Notes: generated from the letters alone by a model not told the origin. Positions 41,910-51,082 are shown, counted from the stretch's first letter. The stretch is DNA of 64,000 nucleotides from Pedococcus sp031456495 (GCF_031456495.1 NZ_JAVDUW010000001.1:1054001-1118000), one strand, 5' to 3'. Numbers and translations: made by a program.

Positions 41910-42983
41910 TCAGGCCCGGCCGGCCGTCGGGGAGACCAACACCTTGAGCTGGTCGCCCGTGGGGTTGACGAGCACGTCGAAGCCCTTGGTCACGACGTCC
42001 TCGAGGCCGATCTGCGTCGTGACCGCCTTGGCCACGGGGTACTTGCCCGAGGCGATCATCCGGATGATGCGCGGCCAGTCGGTGATGAGGTAGCACCAGC
42101 TGCCGACGTAGCTGATGTCGCGCTCGGACAGCCGCATCGCGTCGAGGGTGGCCGGCTTGGTGTGCAGGCCGGTCTGGACGATCTTGCCCCGCGTCCGGAC
42201 GCTGTCCATGGCGGTCGTGAGCCCGGGGGTCGAGCCCGAGCACTCCGCGACGACGTCCGCGCCCCGGCCCTGGGTGAGGTCGGCGAGGGCGTCGGCGAAG
42301 CCGGCGTCGGTGGGGTCGAGCACCGGCCCCACGTCGACAGCGCGGGCGAGCGCCGCCCGGTTGGGGTTCGGCTCGGCGATCACGACCGTGGTGGCACCCA
42401 GCGCGTCGGCATACAGCGCCGAGAGGACCCCGATCGGCCCGGCACCCGTGACGAGCACGACGTCACCGCCGTGGATGCCCACGCGGTCGATGCCGTATGC
42501 CGCGACGCTCGCCGGCTCGACCACCGCGCCCTCCACGTCGCTCACGCTGTCGGGGAGCACGGCGACCTGGTACTCCTTCAGCACGGCATACTGCGCCAGC
42601 CCGCCGGTCTCGGCGGAGAGGCCGGTGCACGCGAAGCGGACGCACAGGTGGCCCAGGCCCTCGCGGCAGAAGCGGCACCGGCCGCAGACGATGGCCGGCA
42701 TGATCGCGACGCGGTCGCCGACCGAGACGTCCTCGACGTCCGGCCCGACCTCCACGACCCGCGCGGAGAACTCGTGGCCGAGGGTCTGCGGGAGCGTGGC
42801 GCCCGTCAGCGGGTGGGGGTCCACCGGGGTGACGATCGGGCCGACCATGTACTCGTGCAGGTCCGTGCCGCAGATGCCGCACCACAGGACCTCGACGAGG
42901 ACCTCGTCGCGCTCCTTGATCTTCGGGGTCTCGACGTCCTCGACCCTGATGTCGGACTTGCCGTGGAAGCGTGCTGCACGCAT
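41910..42983 (-). CDS. Zinc-dependent (2,3-butanediol-dehydrogenase-like) alcohol dehydrogenase
   Basis: A 357-aa medium-chain dehydrogenase close in pattern to R,R-2,3-butanediol dehydrogenases: MRAARFHGKSDIRVEDV, WCGICGTDLHEYMVGP (catalytic Cys), HPLTGATLPQTLGHEFS (catalytic His/Glu), the structural-zinc lobe CGRCRFCREGLGHLC and the NAD motif VTGAGPIGVLSAL. It should oxidise a vicinal diol to an acyloin. That would feed the acetoin-dehydrogenase-like E1/E2 complex in the same cluster. It is followed by the VOC gene with a 13-base gap. Confidence 0.88.
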   Translation of the reverse strand: MRAARFHGKSDIRVEDVETPKIKERDEVLVEVLWCGICGTDLHEYMVGPIVTPVDPHPLTGATLPQTLGHEFSARVVEVGPDVEDVSVGDRVAIMPAIVCGRCRFCREGLGHLCVRFACTGLSAETGGLAQYAVLKEYQVAVLPDSVSDVEGAVVEPASVAAYGIDRVGIHGGDVVLVTGAGPIGVLSALYADALGATTVVIAEPNPNRAALARAVDVGPVLDPTDAGFADALADLTQGRGADVVAECSGSTPGLTTAMDSVRTRGKIVQTGLHTKPATLDAMRLSERDISYVGSWCYLITDWPRIIRMIASGKYPVAKAVTTQIGLEDVVTKGFDVLVNPTGDQLKVLVSPTAGRA

Positions 42984-42997
42984 GGGGGTCTCCTGGT

Positions 42998-45520
42998 TCA
43001 GAGGGTGGCGCGGGCGCCGCGGGCCCGGCCGTAGATCACGGCGGCGGCCACGATGAGCGCGCCCTGGAAGAGGTACTGCCAGGTCTGGCTGAGGTTGAGG
43101 AACACCGTGGCGTTGAGCAGCTCGACGATGAGGCCGGCCCCGAGGAGCGTGCCGATGAAGGTGCCGCGGCCGCCGAGCAGGCTCGTGCCGCCCAGCACCA
43201 CGGCCGTGATGCTGCTCAGGGTGTAGCCGATGCCCTGGTTGGGGTCGCCGATGCCGAGCTGGGCGAGGAGCACCATCGACCCGAGGAAGACGAACAGCGA
43301 CGAGCTGACGTACCCGAGGACGACGGTCCGGTTGACCTTCACCCCGACCCGGCGTGCGGACTCCTCGTCCGAGCCGACCGCACGGAGCCTGCGCCCCCAG
43401 CCGCGGTAGCGCAGCAGGTACTCCATCACGACGCTGGCGACCACGAGCAGGATGAAGACGTTCGGGACCGGGCCGACCCCCAGCTGGAGGAAGCCGGTGA
43501 CGCTCTCGGCGATGTTGCCGCCGGGCGCGCTGCGCAGCAGCAGGCTGAGCCCCTGCAGGCCGATGTATGCCGCGAGCGTCGCCGCCACGGGGGTGAACTT
43601 GGCGAACCTGATGAGCGAGCCGTTGACCGCACCGGTCCCGGCCGCGGCGAGCGCCATGAGCAGCACGCCGAGCAGCATCACCGGGAGGGGCTTGCCGTCG
43701 ACGAGGAAGAACGACCCGATGATCACGAGGAAGCCGGCCAGTGGACCGACGGACAGGTCGATCCCGCCGGTCATCAGCGCGATCGTCTGGCCGAGGGCGA
43801 TGAAGCCGAGCGCGGCGCAGGACATCGTCACCGAGGTGATGTTGAAGGCCGAGAGGTAGCGCGGGTTCTGGGCGTAGATGTACGCGCCGAGGGCGACCAT
43901 GACCAGGGCCAGCACCACGACCGGGGCGTAGTCGCCCTGGAGGAACCGGCTGAAACGGGTGGAGGCCGCGAGCGAGCGCTGTCGCTCCTGCTTGGCCTTG
44001 ACGTGCCCGGTGGCCCGGACCGCGGCGTCGATGAGCCGGTTCTCGCTCACCTCCTCCCCCTCGAACGAGGCCACCGCGGAGCCGCGGGACATCACGACCA
44101 CGCGGTCGCACAGGCCCTCGAGCTCCTTGGCGTCCGAGGAGGCCACGACGACGGGGACCCCGCTCTGGGAGACCTCGCGCAGGATGCGGTAGATCTCCGC
44201 ACGGGCACCCACATCGACGCCCTGGGTGGGCTCGTCCGCGACGAGCAGCTTCGGCTTGGACAGCAGCGCCCGGGCCAGGACCACCTTCTGCTGGTTGCCG
44301 CCGGACAGGGCCGAGACCTCGGTCTCCTGGGAGGCCGTCTTCACGGCGAGCCCGCGCAGCTCCGCCTCGACGCTCTCGACCTCGGCGCGCCGGTCCAGCA
44401 GGCGGCCCTTGCGGAACCGGGTCAGGGCGGAGACCGCGGCGTTCTCGCGGACCGAGAGGGTCATCATCAGGCCCTCGACGTGCCGGTCCGCGGGCAGGTA
44501 GGCGGTGGCGTCGACCAGCTGCTTGTCGCTGTAGCCGGTGGACCCGATCCGCACCGTGCCGGAGAACGGCTCCAGGCCGGTGAGCGCCCGCAGCAGGTTG
44601 CTCTGGCCGTTGCCCACGATGCCCGAGATGCCGACGATCTCGCCGCGTCGCGCGGTGAACGAGACGTCGTCGAAGCCGGGGCCGGAGAGGTTCTCGACGG
44701 TGAGGAAGTCGGTCCCGTCACCCTCGCCCTGAAGCTTCGGGGGGAAGGTGTACTCCAGCTGCCGGCCGACGATCAGTGCGAGCAGCTCGTCGTCCGTCAC
44801 GGATGCCACGTCGGCGGTGCCGCGCACCTTGCCGTCACGGAGCACGGTGACGCGCTGGGCGAGCTCACGCACCTCCGCCAGGCGGTGCGTGATGTAGACG
44901 ACTGCCGTCCCACGCTCGGCCGCCCGTCGCACCCAGGCGAAGAGCCGGTCGACCGACTCGGGGCCGAGGGGTGCCGTGGGCTCGTCGAGGATGAGGATCG
45001 ACGGCTTGATCAGGATCGCCTTGGCCAGCTCGAGCAGGTGCCGCTGCGCGACGCTGAGGTTGCCGACCCTGTCCTCGAGGTGCGCGGTGGACCCCACGTC
45101 CTCGAGCACCTGGCGCATCGTCGCCTCCGCCCCCTCCGTGCCGGCCAGCTGGCTGGCCGGCACGGCGACGCGGATGTTCTCCGCCACCGTCATGTCGGGC
45201 ATCACGGCCGGGTGCTGGTGGACGATGGCGATCCCCAGCGAGGTCGCCAGCGGCGGCGTGAGCACCGGGACCGCCTCGCCCCGGACCTCGATCGATCCCG
45301 CGTCGGGGACGACCGAGCCGGTGGCGACGCCCATGAGCGTCGACTTGCCGGCGCCGTTCTCCCCGAGGAGCGCGTGCACCTCCCCGGCCCGCACCTCGAG
45401 GGACACGTCGGTGAGTGCCGCGACGCCGTCGTAGTGCTTGCTGATGCCGCTCAGCACCAGGGCGACTGCGTCATCCTGCGCCGCCGGGCGCGGGTCCGGG
45501 ATCTCTCGCTGGTCCGTCAT
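42998..45520 (-). CDS. Fused sugar-type ABC ATPase and permease (RbsA-RbsC fusion)
   Basis: An 840-aa protein joining two proteins that are normally separate. Residues 15-510 are a tandem RbsA-type ATPase: Walker A GENGAGKST, signature LSVAQRHLLELAKA and Walker B ILILDEPTAPLG in domain 1, then a degenerate Walker A (GIVGNGQSN), signature LSGGNQQKVVLARAL and DEPTQGVD in domain 2. From about residue 535 a RbsC-type permease begins (YAPVVVLALVMVALGAYIYA, LGQTIALMTGGIDLSVGPLAGF, VLGGTSLLGGRGTFIGTLLGA). A second permease lies at 46800-47819, so the channel may be a hetero-pair. An alternative GTG at 45580 overlaps the binding-protein stop, but AGGA precedes 45520. Confidence 0.9.
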   Translation of the reverse strand: MTDQREIPDPRPAAQDDAVALVLSGISKHYDGVAALTDVSLEVRAGEVHALLGENGAGKSTLMGVATGSVVPDAGSIEVRGEAVPVLTPPLATSLGIAIVHQHPAVMPDMTVAENIRVAVPASQLAGTEGAEATMRQVLEDVGSTAHLEDRVGNLSVAQRHLLELAKAILIKPSILILDEPTAPLGPESVDRLFAWVRRAAERGTAVVYITHRLAEVRELAQRVTVLRDGKVRGTADVASVTDDELLALIVGRQLEYTFPPKLQGEGDGTDFLTVENLSGPGFDDVSFTARRGEIVGISGIVGNGQSNLLRALTGLEPFSGTVRIGSTGYSDKQLVDATAYLPADRHVEGLMMTLSVRENAAVSALTRFRKGRLLDRRAEVESVEAELRGLAVKTASQETEVSALSGGNQQKVVLARALLSKPKLLVADEPTQGVDVGARAEIYRILREVSQSGVPVVVASSDAKELEGLCDRVVVMSRGSAVASFEGEEVSENRLIDAAVRATGHVKAKQERQRSLAASTRFSRFLQGDYAPVVVLALVMVALGAYIYAQNPRYLSAFNITSVTMSCAALGFIALGQTIALMTGGIDLSVGPLAGFLVIIGSFFLVDGKPLPVMLLGVLLMALAAAGTGAVNGSLIRFAKFTPVAATLAAYIGLQGLSLLLRSAPGGNIAESVTGFLQLGVGPVPNVFILLVVASVVMEYLLRYRGWGRRLRAVGSDEESARRVGVKVNRTVVLGYVSSSLFVFLGSMVLLAQLGIGDPNQGIGYTLSSITAVVLGGTSLLGGRGTFIGTLLGAGLIVELLNATVFLNLSQTWQYLFQGALIVAAAVIYGRARGARATL

Positions 45521-45576
45521 GGGTCCGTCCTGGACGTCTGGGGGTCGGGCGGGCACGGGGAACGCCTCGATCGGGC

Positions 45577-46695
45577 TCACTTGAGGAGCTTCGCCTGGTC
45601 CTGGCCGGCCATCTCGGCCGAGAGGTACACGTCACCGGGCAGGCTCTTCTCGCAGGTGACGGGGTGCGGCTGGCTGCTCACCGAGTCCTCGAAGATCGGG
45701 GCCTTGAAGGTCTGGTCCGAGGGGGTCTTGCCGCCGGTGGCCAGGGCGACGGCCCACTGCACCGCGAGGCGCGCGTTGTCGTTGCCCGTCGCGACCGTCA
45801 TCAGCTTGAAGTTCGGGTTCTTCGCCTTGTGCTGGTCGTAGAAGCAGGACAGGACGTTCCCGTCGGAGGTGGCGATCATCGGGATGGAGCGCCCCGACTT
45901 CTCGAACTCCGGCAGCGCGCCGACCAGCGAGGGGCCGAAGTCCGAGACGATGGCGTCGATCTTGGGGTTCTTCGCGATCGCCGCGCTGAGGACCTGCTGG
46001 GTCTTCGAGGGGTCCCAGTTGGTGACCTCGAAGGGCTGCTGGCCGATGAACTTGTACTTGCCGGCGTCGAGCACCGACTTCATCCCCTTGAGCTCGTCGA
46101 GGCCCTGGCTGTTGCCGGGAGGCCCGGACAGGAAGAGCACGTTGCCGCCGTTGGGGAGGTTCTTCTGGAGCCACTCGGCCCAGTGCATGCCGTCGGTGAC
46201 GAAGTCGGCTCCGACCCAGACGCTGTAGTCCTTCTTCGCCTCACCGCCCGGGTTGACCCGGTACGGCACGGTGACCACGCCGGCCTTGTAGGCGCTGCGC
46301 AGGGCGGGCAGGACGGCGTTCCCGGCGTCGGGGAAGACGACCAGGGCGTTGACGCCCTTGGCCACCATGCCCTGGATGTCGGAGATGGCCTTCTGGGTGT
46401 CGCCCTGGCCGTCGGCGTACGAGAAGTTGGTGACGCTGGGGCACTTGGCGATCTCGTCCTTGGCCGCTGCCGTCGTCACGAGGCGCCAGCTGTTGCCACC
46501 GAAGCCGTCGGTGAGGCCCAGCGTGACCTTTTTCGTCCCGCACCACGAGGGTGCGCCGGCGACCGTGGCGCCGCCGCTGGACTGTGCGTCCGCGGTGTTT
46601 GCGCCACCGGTCTGGCTGCAGGCGGTGAGGGTGGCAGCGATGAGGCCGCAGGATGCGAGCATCCGCATGCGGTTCGTGGTCGTCCTCGAGTTCAT
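45577..46695 (-). CDS. Sugar-type ABC transporter substrate-binding lipoprotein
   Basis: A 372-aa lipoprotein. The signal peptide ends in the lipobox LTAC (Cys 26), so it is anchored to the outer face of the membrane. The mature protein has the periplasmic-binding fold of the ribose group: KVTLGLTDGFGGNSWRLVTT, DIQGMVAKGVNALVVFPDAG, GMHWAEWLQKNLP, NVLFLSGPPGNSQGLDELKG and IDAIVSDFGPSLVGALPEF. It delivers the substrate to the fused ATPase-permease encoded next. The ligand is unknown; the surrounding enzymes suggest a polyol or small hydroxy compound. Confidence 0.92.
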   Translation of the reverse strand: MNSRTTTNRMRMLASCGLIAATLTACSQTGGANTADAQSSGGATVAGAPSWCGTKKVTLGLTDGFGGNSWRLVTTAAAKDEIAKCPSVTNFSYADGQGDTQKAISDIQGMVAKGVNALVVFPDAGNAVLPALRSAYKAGVVTVPYRVNPGGEAKKDYSVWVGADFVTDGMHWAEWLQKNLPNGGNVLFLSGPPGNSQGLDELKGMKSVLDAGKYKFIGQQPFEVTNWDPSKTQQVLSAAIAKNPKIDAIVSDFGPSLVGALPEFEKSGRSIPMIATSDGNVLSCFYDQHKAKNPNFKLMTVATGNDNARLAVQWAVALATGGKTPSDQTFKAPIFEDSVSSQPHPVTCEKSLPGDVYLSAEMAGQDQAKLLK

Positions 46696-46799
46696 GGTGT
46701 GACCTTCCTTGGGCCGCAGAGCAGGGGTGGTTGGGATGACCGTGCGGTCGGGTGGGTGGGGTCGGCGGTGCCGTGGGGGTGGGACCGCGCGGGTGTCGG

Positions 46800-47819
46800 T
46801 CAGCCGGGTGAGACGGCCGTGCGTGGTGGACGCCCGAACCTGGCGCGCAGGCGGCGCCAGTCGATGGTGTAGAGAGCCACACCGACTGCGAACGCGATCG
46901 ACTGGACGAGGGTCTCGACGGCGTAGTTCACCCCGATCGCGAGGACGAACTGGTCGAGCTGGGTGAGGAACAGCGCGGCCAGTGCGGTGGCCACGATGTT
47001 CCCGCGACCGCCCAGGAGCGAGGTGCCACCCAGGACCACCGCGGCGACGGTGGGGAGCAGGTAGCGGTCGCCCTGGTAGGCCGTGGGCTTGTTGAGGATG
47101 CCGGCGAGAAGCAGGCCTCCGAGCCAGTAGTGCACCTGGGCGGCGACGTAGCCGCCGGCCCGGTGCCGCTGCACCCGCAGCCCGGTGGCCCAGGCCGCGC
47201 GGCCGCTGGCACCGACCGCCTCGAACCGGCGACCGGCCACCGTCCGCTTCACGAGCACGGTGGTGACCACGGTCGTCAGGACCGCGACGAGCAGTGCGTT
47301 CGGCACGCCGAGCACGGTTCCGCCCGCGAGGCTGGCCAGCAGGTCGGTCGTCTGGCGGGGCGTGCCGCCGGACACTCCCAGCACGCCGGCATACAGCAGC
47401 GCGTTGACGCCCAGTGTCGCGACGATCGCGTTGAGGCCGAGGCGACCGATGAGCAAGCCGTTGACCGCCCCGGCGACCAGGACGAGTGCGAGCGCCGTCA
47501 GGGCCGCGGGGAGCACCTTCGCGTTGTCCCCGTATGCCTGGTGGGTCACCACCACGACGACGAGCGACACCGAGCCCGGCACCGACAGGTCGAAGCCGCC
47601 CTGCATGACCACGAGGGTCTGCCCGATCGCCAGGATCGCCAGGACCGAGGCGAACGGCAGCATGCTCTGCAGCGCGCCCGTGCTGACGCTGCTGGGGGCG
47701 AGCACGACCGACACCGCGAACAGCAGGACGAGGGCGCCCAGCACCGTCGCGAGCCCGCGGGAGAGGGAGAGCCGCTGGTGGCCTCGCCCTGTCGTGCGCT
47801 GGTCCTCGGTGGTGGCCAT
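46800..47819 (-). CDS. Sugar-type ABC transporter permease (RbsC family)
   Basis: A 339-aa permease with about ten hydrophobic segments and the family loop ILAIGQTLVVMQGGFDLSVPGS near the N-terminus. NGLLIGRLGLNAIVATLGVNAL and VVLGGTSLLGGRGNIVATALAAL follow later. It is first in its transcript, behind a good promoter at 47887-47915, and is followed by the binding protein and the fused ATPase-permease. Two different permease domains in one system suggest a heterodimeric channel. Confidence 0.9.
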   Translation of the reverse strand: MATTEDQRTTGRGHQRLSLSRGLATVLGALVLLFAVSVVLAPSSVSTGALQSMLPFASVLAILAIGQTLVVMQGGFDLSVPGSVSLVVVVVTHQAYGDNAKVLPAALTALALVLVAGAVNGLLIGRLGLNAIVATLGVNALLYAGVLGVSGGTPRQTTDLLASLAGGTVLGVPNALLVAVLTTVVTTVLVKRTVAGRRFEAVGASGRAAWATGLRVQRHRAGGYVAAQVHYWLGGLLLAGILNKPTAYQGDRYLLPTVAAVVLGGTSLLGGRGNIVATALAALFLTQLDQFVLAIGVNYAVETLVQSIAFAVGVALYTIDWRRLRARFGRPPRTAVSPG

Positions 47820-47886
47820 GAGTACCTCCTCGTCGTTGAGGTGCCGAGCCGCGGTGGGAGCCGGGGCTCCTGCGGCGTTGCGTGTG

Positions 47887-47915
47887 ACTTTACAAGTCCT
47901 GCAACGTGTTCACAA
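47887..47915 (-). promoter_or_regulatory. Promoter of the ABC transporter genes
   Basis: On the minus strand TTGTGA (complement of 47910-47915) and TAAAGT (complement of 47887-47892) are 17 bases apart, about 70 bases before the permease start. GTTCACA occurs twice, at 47908-47914 and 47919-47925 (one helical turn apart), at the -35; GTTCAC is seen again at the promoter at 50952. These may be regulator half-sites. Confidence 0.6.
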
Positions 47916-47947
47916 GAGGTTCACACCAATGAGATCAAGGGGTGGAC

Positions 47948-48835
47948 TCAGCGCGAGGTGGCGCCCGGCGCCCGGCCGTCGTACCGGCTCAGGTCGGCCA
48001 TGTCGCGCGCTCCGAGCCCGGCCCCGACCGCGGCCCGCACCGCTTGCAGCACCGCCTCGGTGACGGGGGCCGGCCGCCCCAGCGCACGCGCCTGCTCGGT
48101 CACGAGCCCCAGGTCCTTCTCGACGAGGGCCAGGCTCATGGCGACGGGGGTCCCGGGGTCGAGGAACGCCGCGCGCTTGTACTGCACGTAGGGCGCCCCG
48201 ACCACGCTCTCCTGGAAGACGGTGTACGCGTCGTCCCTCGCGATGTCCGCGGCCTCGGCGAGCTGGAGGGCCTCCGCCATCGCGGCGTTGAGGTCGTGCA
48301 GGACGAGGTTGACCGCCAGCTTCATCACCTGTCCGGCTCCGGCGTCGCCGACACGGACGACCTTGCGCGCCAACGCCTCCAGCACGGGTCGGGCACGTTC
48401 GACGTCCCCAGCCGCACCGCTCGCCATGACGAGCAGGGTGCCGGCCTGGACTGCGGGGATGCTCCCGGAGACCGGGGCGTCGAGGAAGCCGATGTGCCGT
48501 TCGGACAGTCCCGTCGCGAGGACGCGGGCGGCGTCCGGACCGCTCGTGGCGTGGTCGACGACGACGCACGCGGGGTCGAGGGCGTCCAGGACCGCCGGGT
48601 TGAGCAGCACCTCCCGGGTCGCCCTGCCGTCCGCCAGGATGGACAGGACCACCTCGCAGCCGCGCACGGCGTCCTCGGCCCGGTCCTCGACGGCCACGAG
48701 CGGGTTCGACTCGGCCACCGTGTCGGCCCTGGCGCGGGTGCGGTTCCAGAGGACGACCGAGTGTCCCTGGTCGACCAGCCGGACGGCCATGGCCGCACCC
48801 ATGCGGCCGGCCCCGAGGACGGCGACCCTAGCCAC
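47948..48835 (-). CDS. 3-hydroxyisobutyrate-dehydrogenase-like oxidoreductase
   Basis: A 295-aa beta-hydroxyacid dehydrogenase from a GTG start that overlaps the upstream ADH stop by eight bases. The NAD(P) motif is VAVLGAGRMGAAMAVRL. The substrate-binding DAPVSGSIPAVQAGTLLVM, catalytic Lys in AGQVMKLAVNLVL and conserved ALQLAEAADIARDDAYTVF follow. Members oxidise 3-hydroxyisobutyrate, tartronate semialdehyde, gamma-hydroxybutyrate or reduce aldehydes. In this cluster it would act on a hydroxyacid or semialdehyde intermediate. Confidence 0.88.
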   Translation of the reverse strand: MARVAVLGAGRMGAAMAVRLVDQGHSVVLWNRTRARADTVAESNPLVAVEDRAEDAVRGCEVVLSILADGRATREVLLNPAVLDALDPACVVVDHATSGPDAARVLATGLSERHIGFLDAPVSGSIPAVQAGTLLVMASGAAGDVERARPVLEALARKVVRVGDAGAGQVMKLAVNLVLHDLNAAMAEALQLAEAADIARDDAYTVFQESVVGAPYVQYKRAAFLDPGTPVAMSLALVEKDLGLVTEQARALGRPAPVTEAVLQAVRAAVGAGLGARDMADLSRYDGRAPGATSR

Positions 48836-49880
48836 GGCTGGGCGCCACGAGGATCTTGCCCCCGGCCGTGCCGGCAGCCAGCGGGCGGAGCCCCTGCTCG
48901 ACCACGGCGTCCAGCGGCACCTCGGTGACCCCGAGGAGGCGGCCGAGGGGCCGATCGCGGAGCAGGTCGAGGGCTCGTGGGAGGTCGGTGGCGCAGACGT
49001 GCGCCACCGTCGTCGCGATGTCCACCTCGCGCAGCACGACGCCGGCGAGGGCGAGCTCCTGGGGCTCCTTGGAGAGGCCCACGAGCAGCACGCGTCCGCC
49101 GCGCGCCACGAGGTCGAGCACCCTCGCGGCGGAGCCGGGAGCCCCCGCGCTCTCGATGACGAGGTCGACCGGGCGGCCGACCTGGCTCCCCAGCTCGGCA
49201 CCCGACGTACCTGGCTCGATCTGGATGGTGCGGGTGGCGCCCAGCTCCTCGGCCGCCGCGAGGCGGGCGGGGTCGATGTCGGCGACGACGACCTCGCCGT
49301 CGTGCCCGCTGAGGCCGGCGAGGATGAACGAGCCGATGGCGCCCGCCCCCATCACGACGACGGTCTCCCCGGGCGCGGCCCCCGACCGCGTGACCGCGTG
49401 CAGGCCGACGGCGAGCGGTTGCGCGAGCGCGGCCTCGACGTCGGGCAGGTCCGACGGGATCTCGGTGAGCGTCGAGGCCGGGGCGCAGACGCGCTCCGCG
49501 AGGCCGCCGTGCGTCGACAGCCCGAGCGTGTAGTACGACTGGCACAGGTTGGTGCGTCCGCGCAGGCACCAGGCGCAGGTGCCGCAGGAGACTCCCGCGC
49601 CGCTGGCGACGCGCTTGCCGACCCACTCCTGCGCCCCGGCACCGGCCGACACCACGCGGCCCACGAACTCGTGGCCGAGGATGGTCGGACCCAGGTGGCC
49701 GCTGCCGGGATGACGGGTCGTCAGCGGGACCATCATCGGCCCCTTGGAGTACTCGGTCGCATCCGTGCCGCACAACCCGTTGTACGACACCTCCACCAGA
49801 ACCTCGCCCTCGGCGGGGACGGGGTCGGGAACGTCCTCGACCCTCAGGTCGCCGGCCGAGTACAGGACTCCTGCGCGCAT
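48828..49880 (-). CDS. Zinc-dependent medium-chain alcohol dehydrogenase
   Basis: A 350-aa dehydrogenase. Catalytic zinc ligands are in NGLCGTDATEYSKGP and GPTILGHEFVGR. The structural-zinc lobe is CGTCAWCLRGRTNLC. The Rossmann motif VVMGAGAIGSFILAGL is followed by an acidic DIDP, favouring NAD. It resembles the threonine/butanediol/polyol dehydrogenase group. The gene is coupled to the 3-hydroxyisobutyrate-dehydrogenase-like gene, so the two may carry out successive oxidations. Confidence 0.88.
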   Translation of the reverse strand: MRAGVLYSAGDLRVEDVPDPVPAEGEVLVEVSYNGLCGTDATEYSKGPMMVPLTTRHPGSGHLGPTILGHEFVGRVVSAGAGAQEWVGKRVASGAGVSCGTCAWCLRGRTNLCQSYYTLGLSTHGGLAERVCAPASTLTEIPSDLPDVEAALAQPLAVGLHAVTRSGAAPGETVVVMGAGAIGSFILAGLSGHDGEVVVADIDPARLAAAEELGATRTIQIEPGTSGAELGSQVGRPVDLVIESAGAPGSAARVLDLVARGGRVLLVGLSKEPQELALAGVVLREVDIATTVAHVCATDLPRALDLLRDRPLGRLLGVTEVPLDAVVEQGLRPLAAGTAGGKILVAPSRG

Positions 49881-49905
49881 CGTCGTCTCCTCGTCGTGGT
49901 CCGGC

Positions 49906-50886
49906 TCAGAGGGCCGCGTCAGAGGTCAGGTGCACCTTGACCTGGGTCTTGTCCTCGAGCACGGTGCGTATGCCGCGGTCGGCCTCCGTCAGCGGCACCT
50001 GCGCCGTGACGAGGGGGCTCAGGTCGACGCCCGCGCGGGCCAGGAACCGCAGCGTCTGCGGCCAGACGCCCGGGGAGCCGATGATGCCCCGCGCCTGCAG
50101 CTCCTTGGACTGGAAGAGTCCGAGCTGCGCGGGGACGGACCGCCCGACGTCGATCCCGACGTAGACGAGGCGGGCGCGGAAGGCGGCCACCTGGAGCGCG
50201 GAGGCCATGGCCTGCGGCTGCCCGCTCGCCTCGATGACGACGGACGGGCCCTGGCCGGCCGTCTGCTCCTTGACCTCCTCGGCGAACCCCTCGGCCGTCG
50301 GGTCCAGCACCACCTCGGCGCCTAGCGTGCGGGCCAGCTGCCCGCGCGCCTCGGTCGGCTCGGCGACCAGGACCCTGGCGTTCCGGCCGACGCAGGCCGC
50401 GACGACTCCGAGGCCGATCGGCCCCGCCCCGTACACGAGCACCGTGTCGCTGGCGTCGAGGTTGTCGGCCCGGACGGATGCGTAGTACCCACAGCTGAAG
50501 GGCTCGACGAGCGCACCCTGCGTCCAGCTCAGCTCGTCGGGGAGGTGGTGCAGCCAGGCGGCCTTGGCGACGAAGAACTCCGCCGCGGCGCCGCTGATGC
50601 TGAAGCCGAAGTGGTCGTTGCCGATGACGCACTCCCCCACCACCCGGTCACCCGGGCGGAAGCCGTCCACCTGCGAGCCCACCTGCACGACCTCGGCCGC
50701 CCACTCGTGCCCCGGGATGACCGGGTACTCGAAGGGGATGATGTAGCGCCCCTCGAGCAGCTCGATGTCGGAGTGGCAGACGCCCACGGACCGGCTGGCG
50801 AGCAGGACCTCGTCCTCGGCGATCCGGGGGATGTCGAGCTCGTTGACCGCGTAGGCGGAGGGACCGGTGAACTGCAGGGCTTTCAT
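49906..50886 (-). CDS. Medium-chain alcohol dehydrogenase lacking the structural zinc site
   Basis: A 326-aa dehydrogenase. GAAGAGG is five bases from the ATG at 50886; a GTG two codons earlier is less well placed. The catalytic Cys is in SVGVCHSDIELLEG and His/Glu in VIPGHEWAAEV. The usual four-Cys structural lobe is replaced by GECVIGNDHFGFSISG, so only one zinc is expected. The NAD motif is VLVYGAGPIGLGVVAA. It is first in the minus-strand dehydrogenase operon, behind a consensus-like promoter. It probably oxidises a polyol or hydroxy-sugar. Confidence 0.88.
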   Translation of the reverse strand: MKALQFTGPSAYAVNELDIPRIAEDEVLLASRSVGVCHSDIELLEGRYIIPFEYPVIPGHEWAAEVVQVGSQVDGFRPGDRVVGECVIGNDHFGFSISGAAAEFFVAKAAWLHHLPDELSWTQGALVEPFSCGYYASVRADNLDASDTVLVYGAGPIGLGVVAACVGRNARVLVAEPTEARGQLARTLGAEVVLDPTAEGFAEEVKEQTAGQGPSVVIEASGQPQAMASALQVAAFRARLVYVGIDVGRSVPAQLGLFQSKELQARGIIGSPGVWPQTLRFLARAGVDLSPLVTAQVPLTEADRGIRTVLEDKTQVKVHLTSDAAL

Positions 50887-50951
50887 GGACACCTCTTCGG
50901 GGCTGACGTCGCTGTCAGGACCGGCGCCAGGACCGGCCTATGTTCACGGTC

Positions 50952-50980
50952 ACTTAACTACGGGGATGCCGGATCGTCAA
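50952..50980 (-). promoter_or_regulatory. Promoter of the alcohol dehydrogenase operon
   Basis: On the minus strand TTGACG (complement of 50975-50980) and TTAAGT (complement of 50952-50957) are exactly 17 bases apart. The -10 lies about 65 bases before the ATG at 50886. GTTCACGGTCAC sits just downstream of the -10 and shares GTTCAC with the ABC promoter. Confidence 0.65.
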
Positions 50981-51026
50981 GCCACGGTGTCCACCGGTAG
51001 GACGGTGAGCCCCGGACGGTGAGGGC

Positions 51027-51082
51027 CGGCCAGTGGGGCGGCGCCGGTGGGGCAGCGCCGGTGGGGCAGCGCCGGTGGGGCG
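51027..51082. repeat. 14-bp tandem repeat
   Basis: GCGCCGGTGGGGCA is repeated at 51041-51054, 51055-51068 and 51069-51082 (last base G), with a degenerate unit at 51027-51040. It lies between the dehydrogenase promoter and the stop of the XRE-cupin gene and is probably a slippage-prone spacer. Confidence 0.75.

Noticed and set aside
45521..45580. Twenty-codon N-terminal extension of the fused ABC protein from the GTG at 45580
   Set aside because: It overlaps the binding-protein stop but lacks a ribosome site, while AGGA precedes the ATG at 45520; kept as an alternative only.
42971..45841. 956-codon plus-strand frame opposite the fused ABC gene
   Set aside because: The minus-strand product has full ABC motifs; this frame has none.
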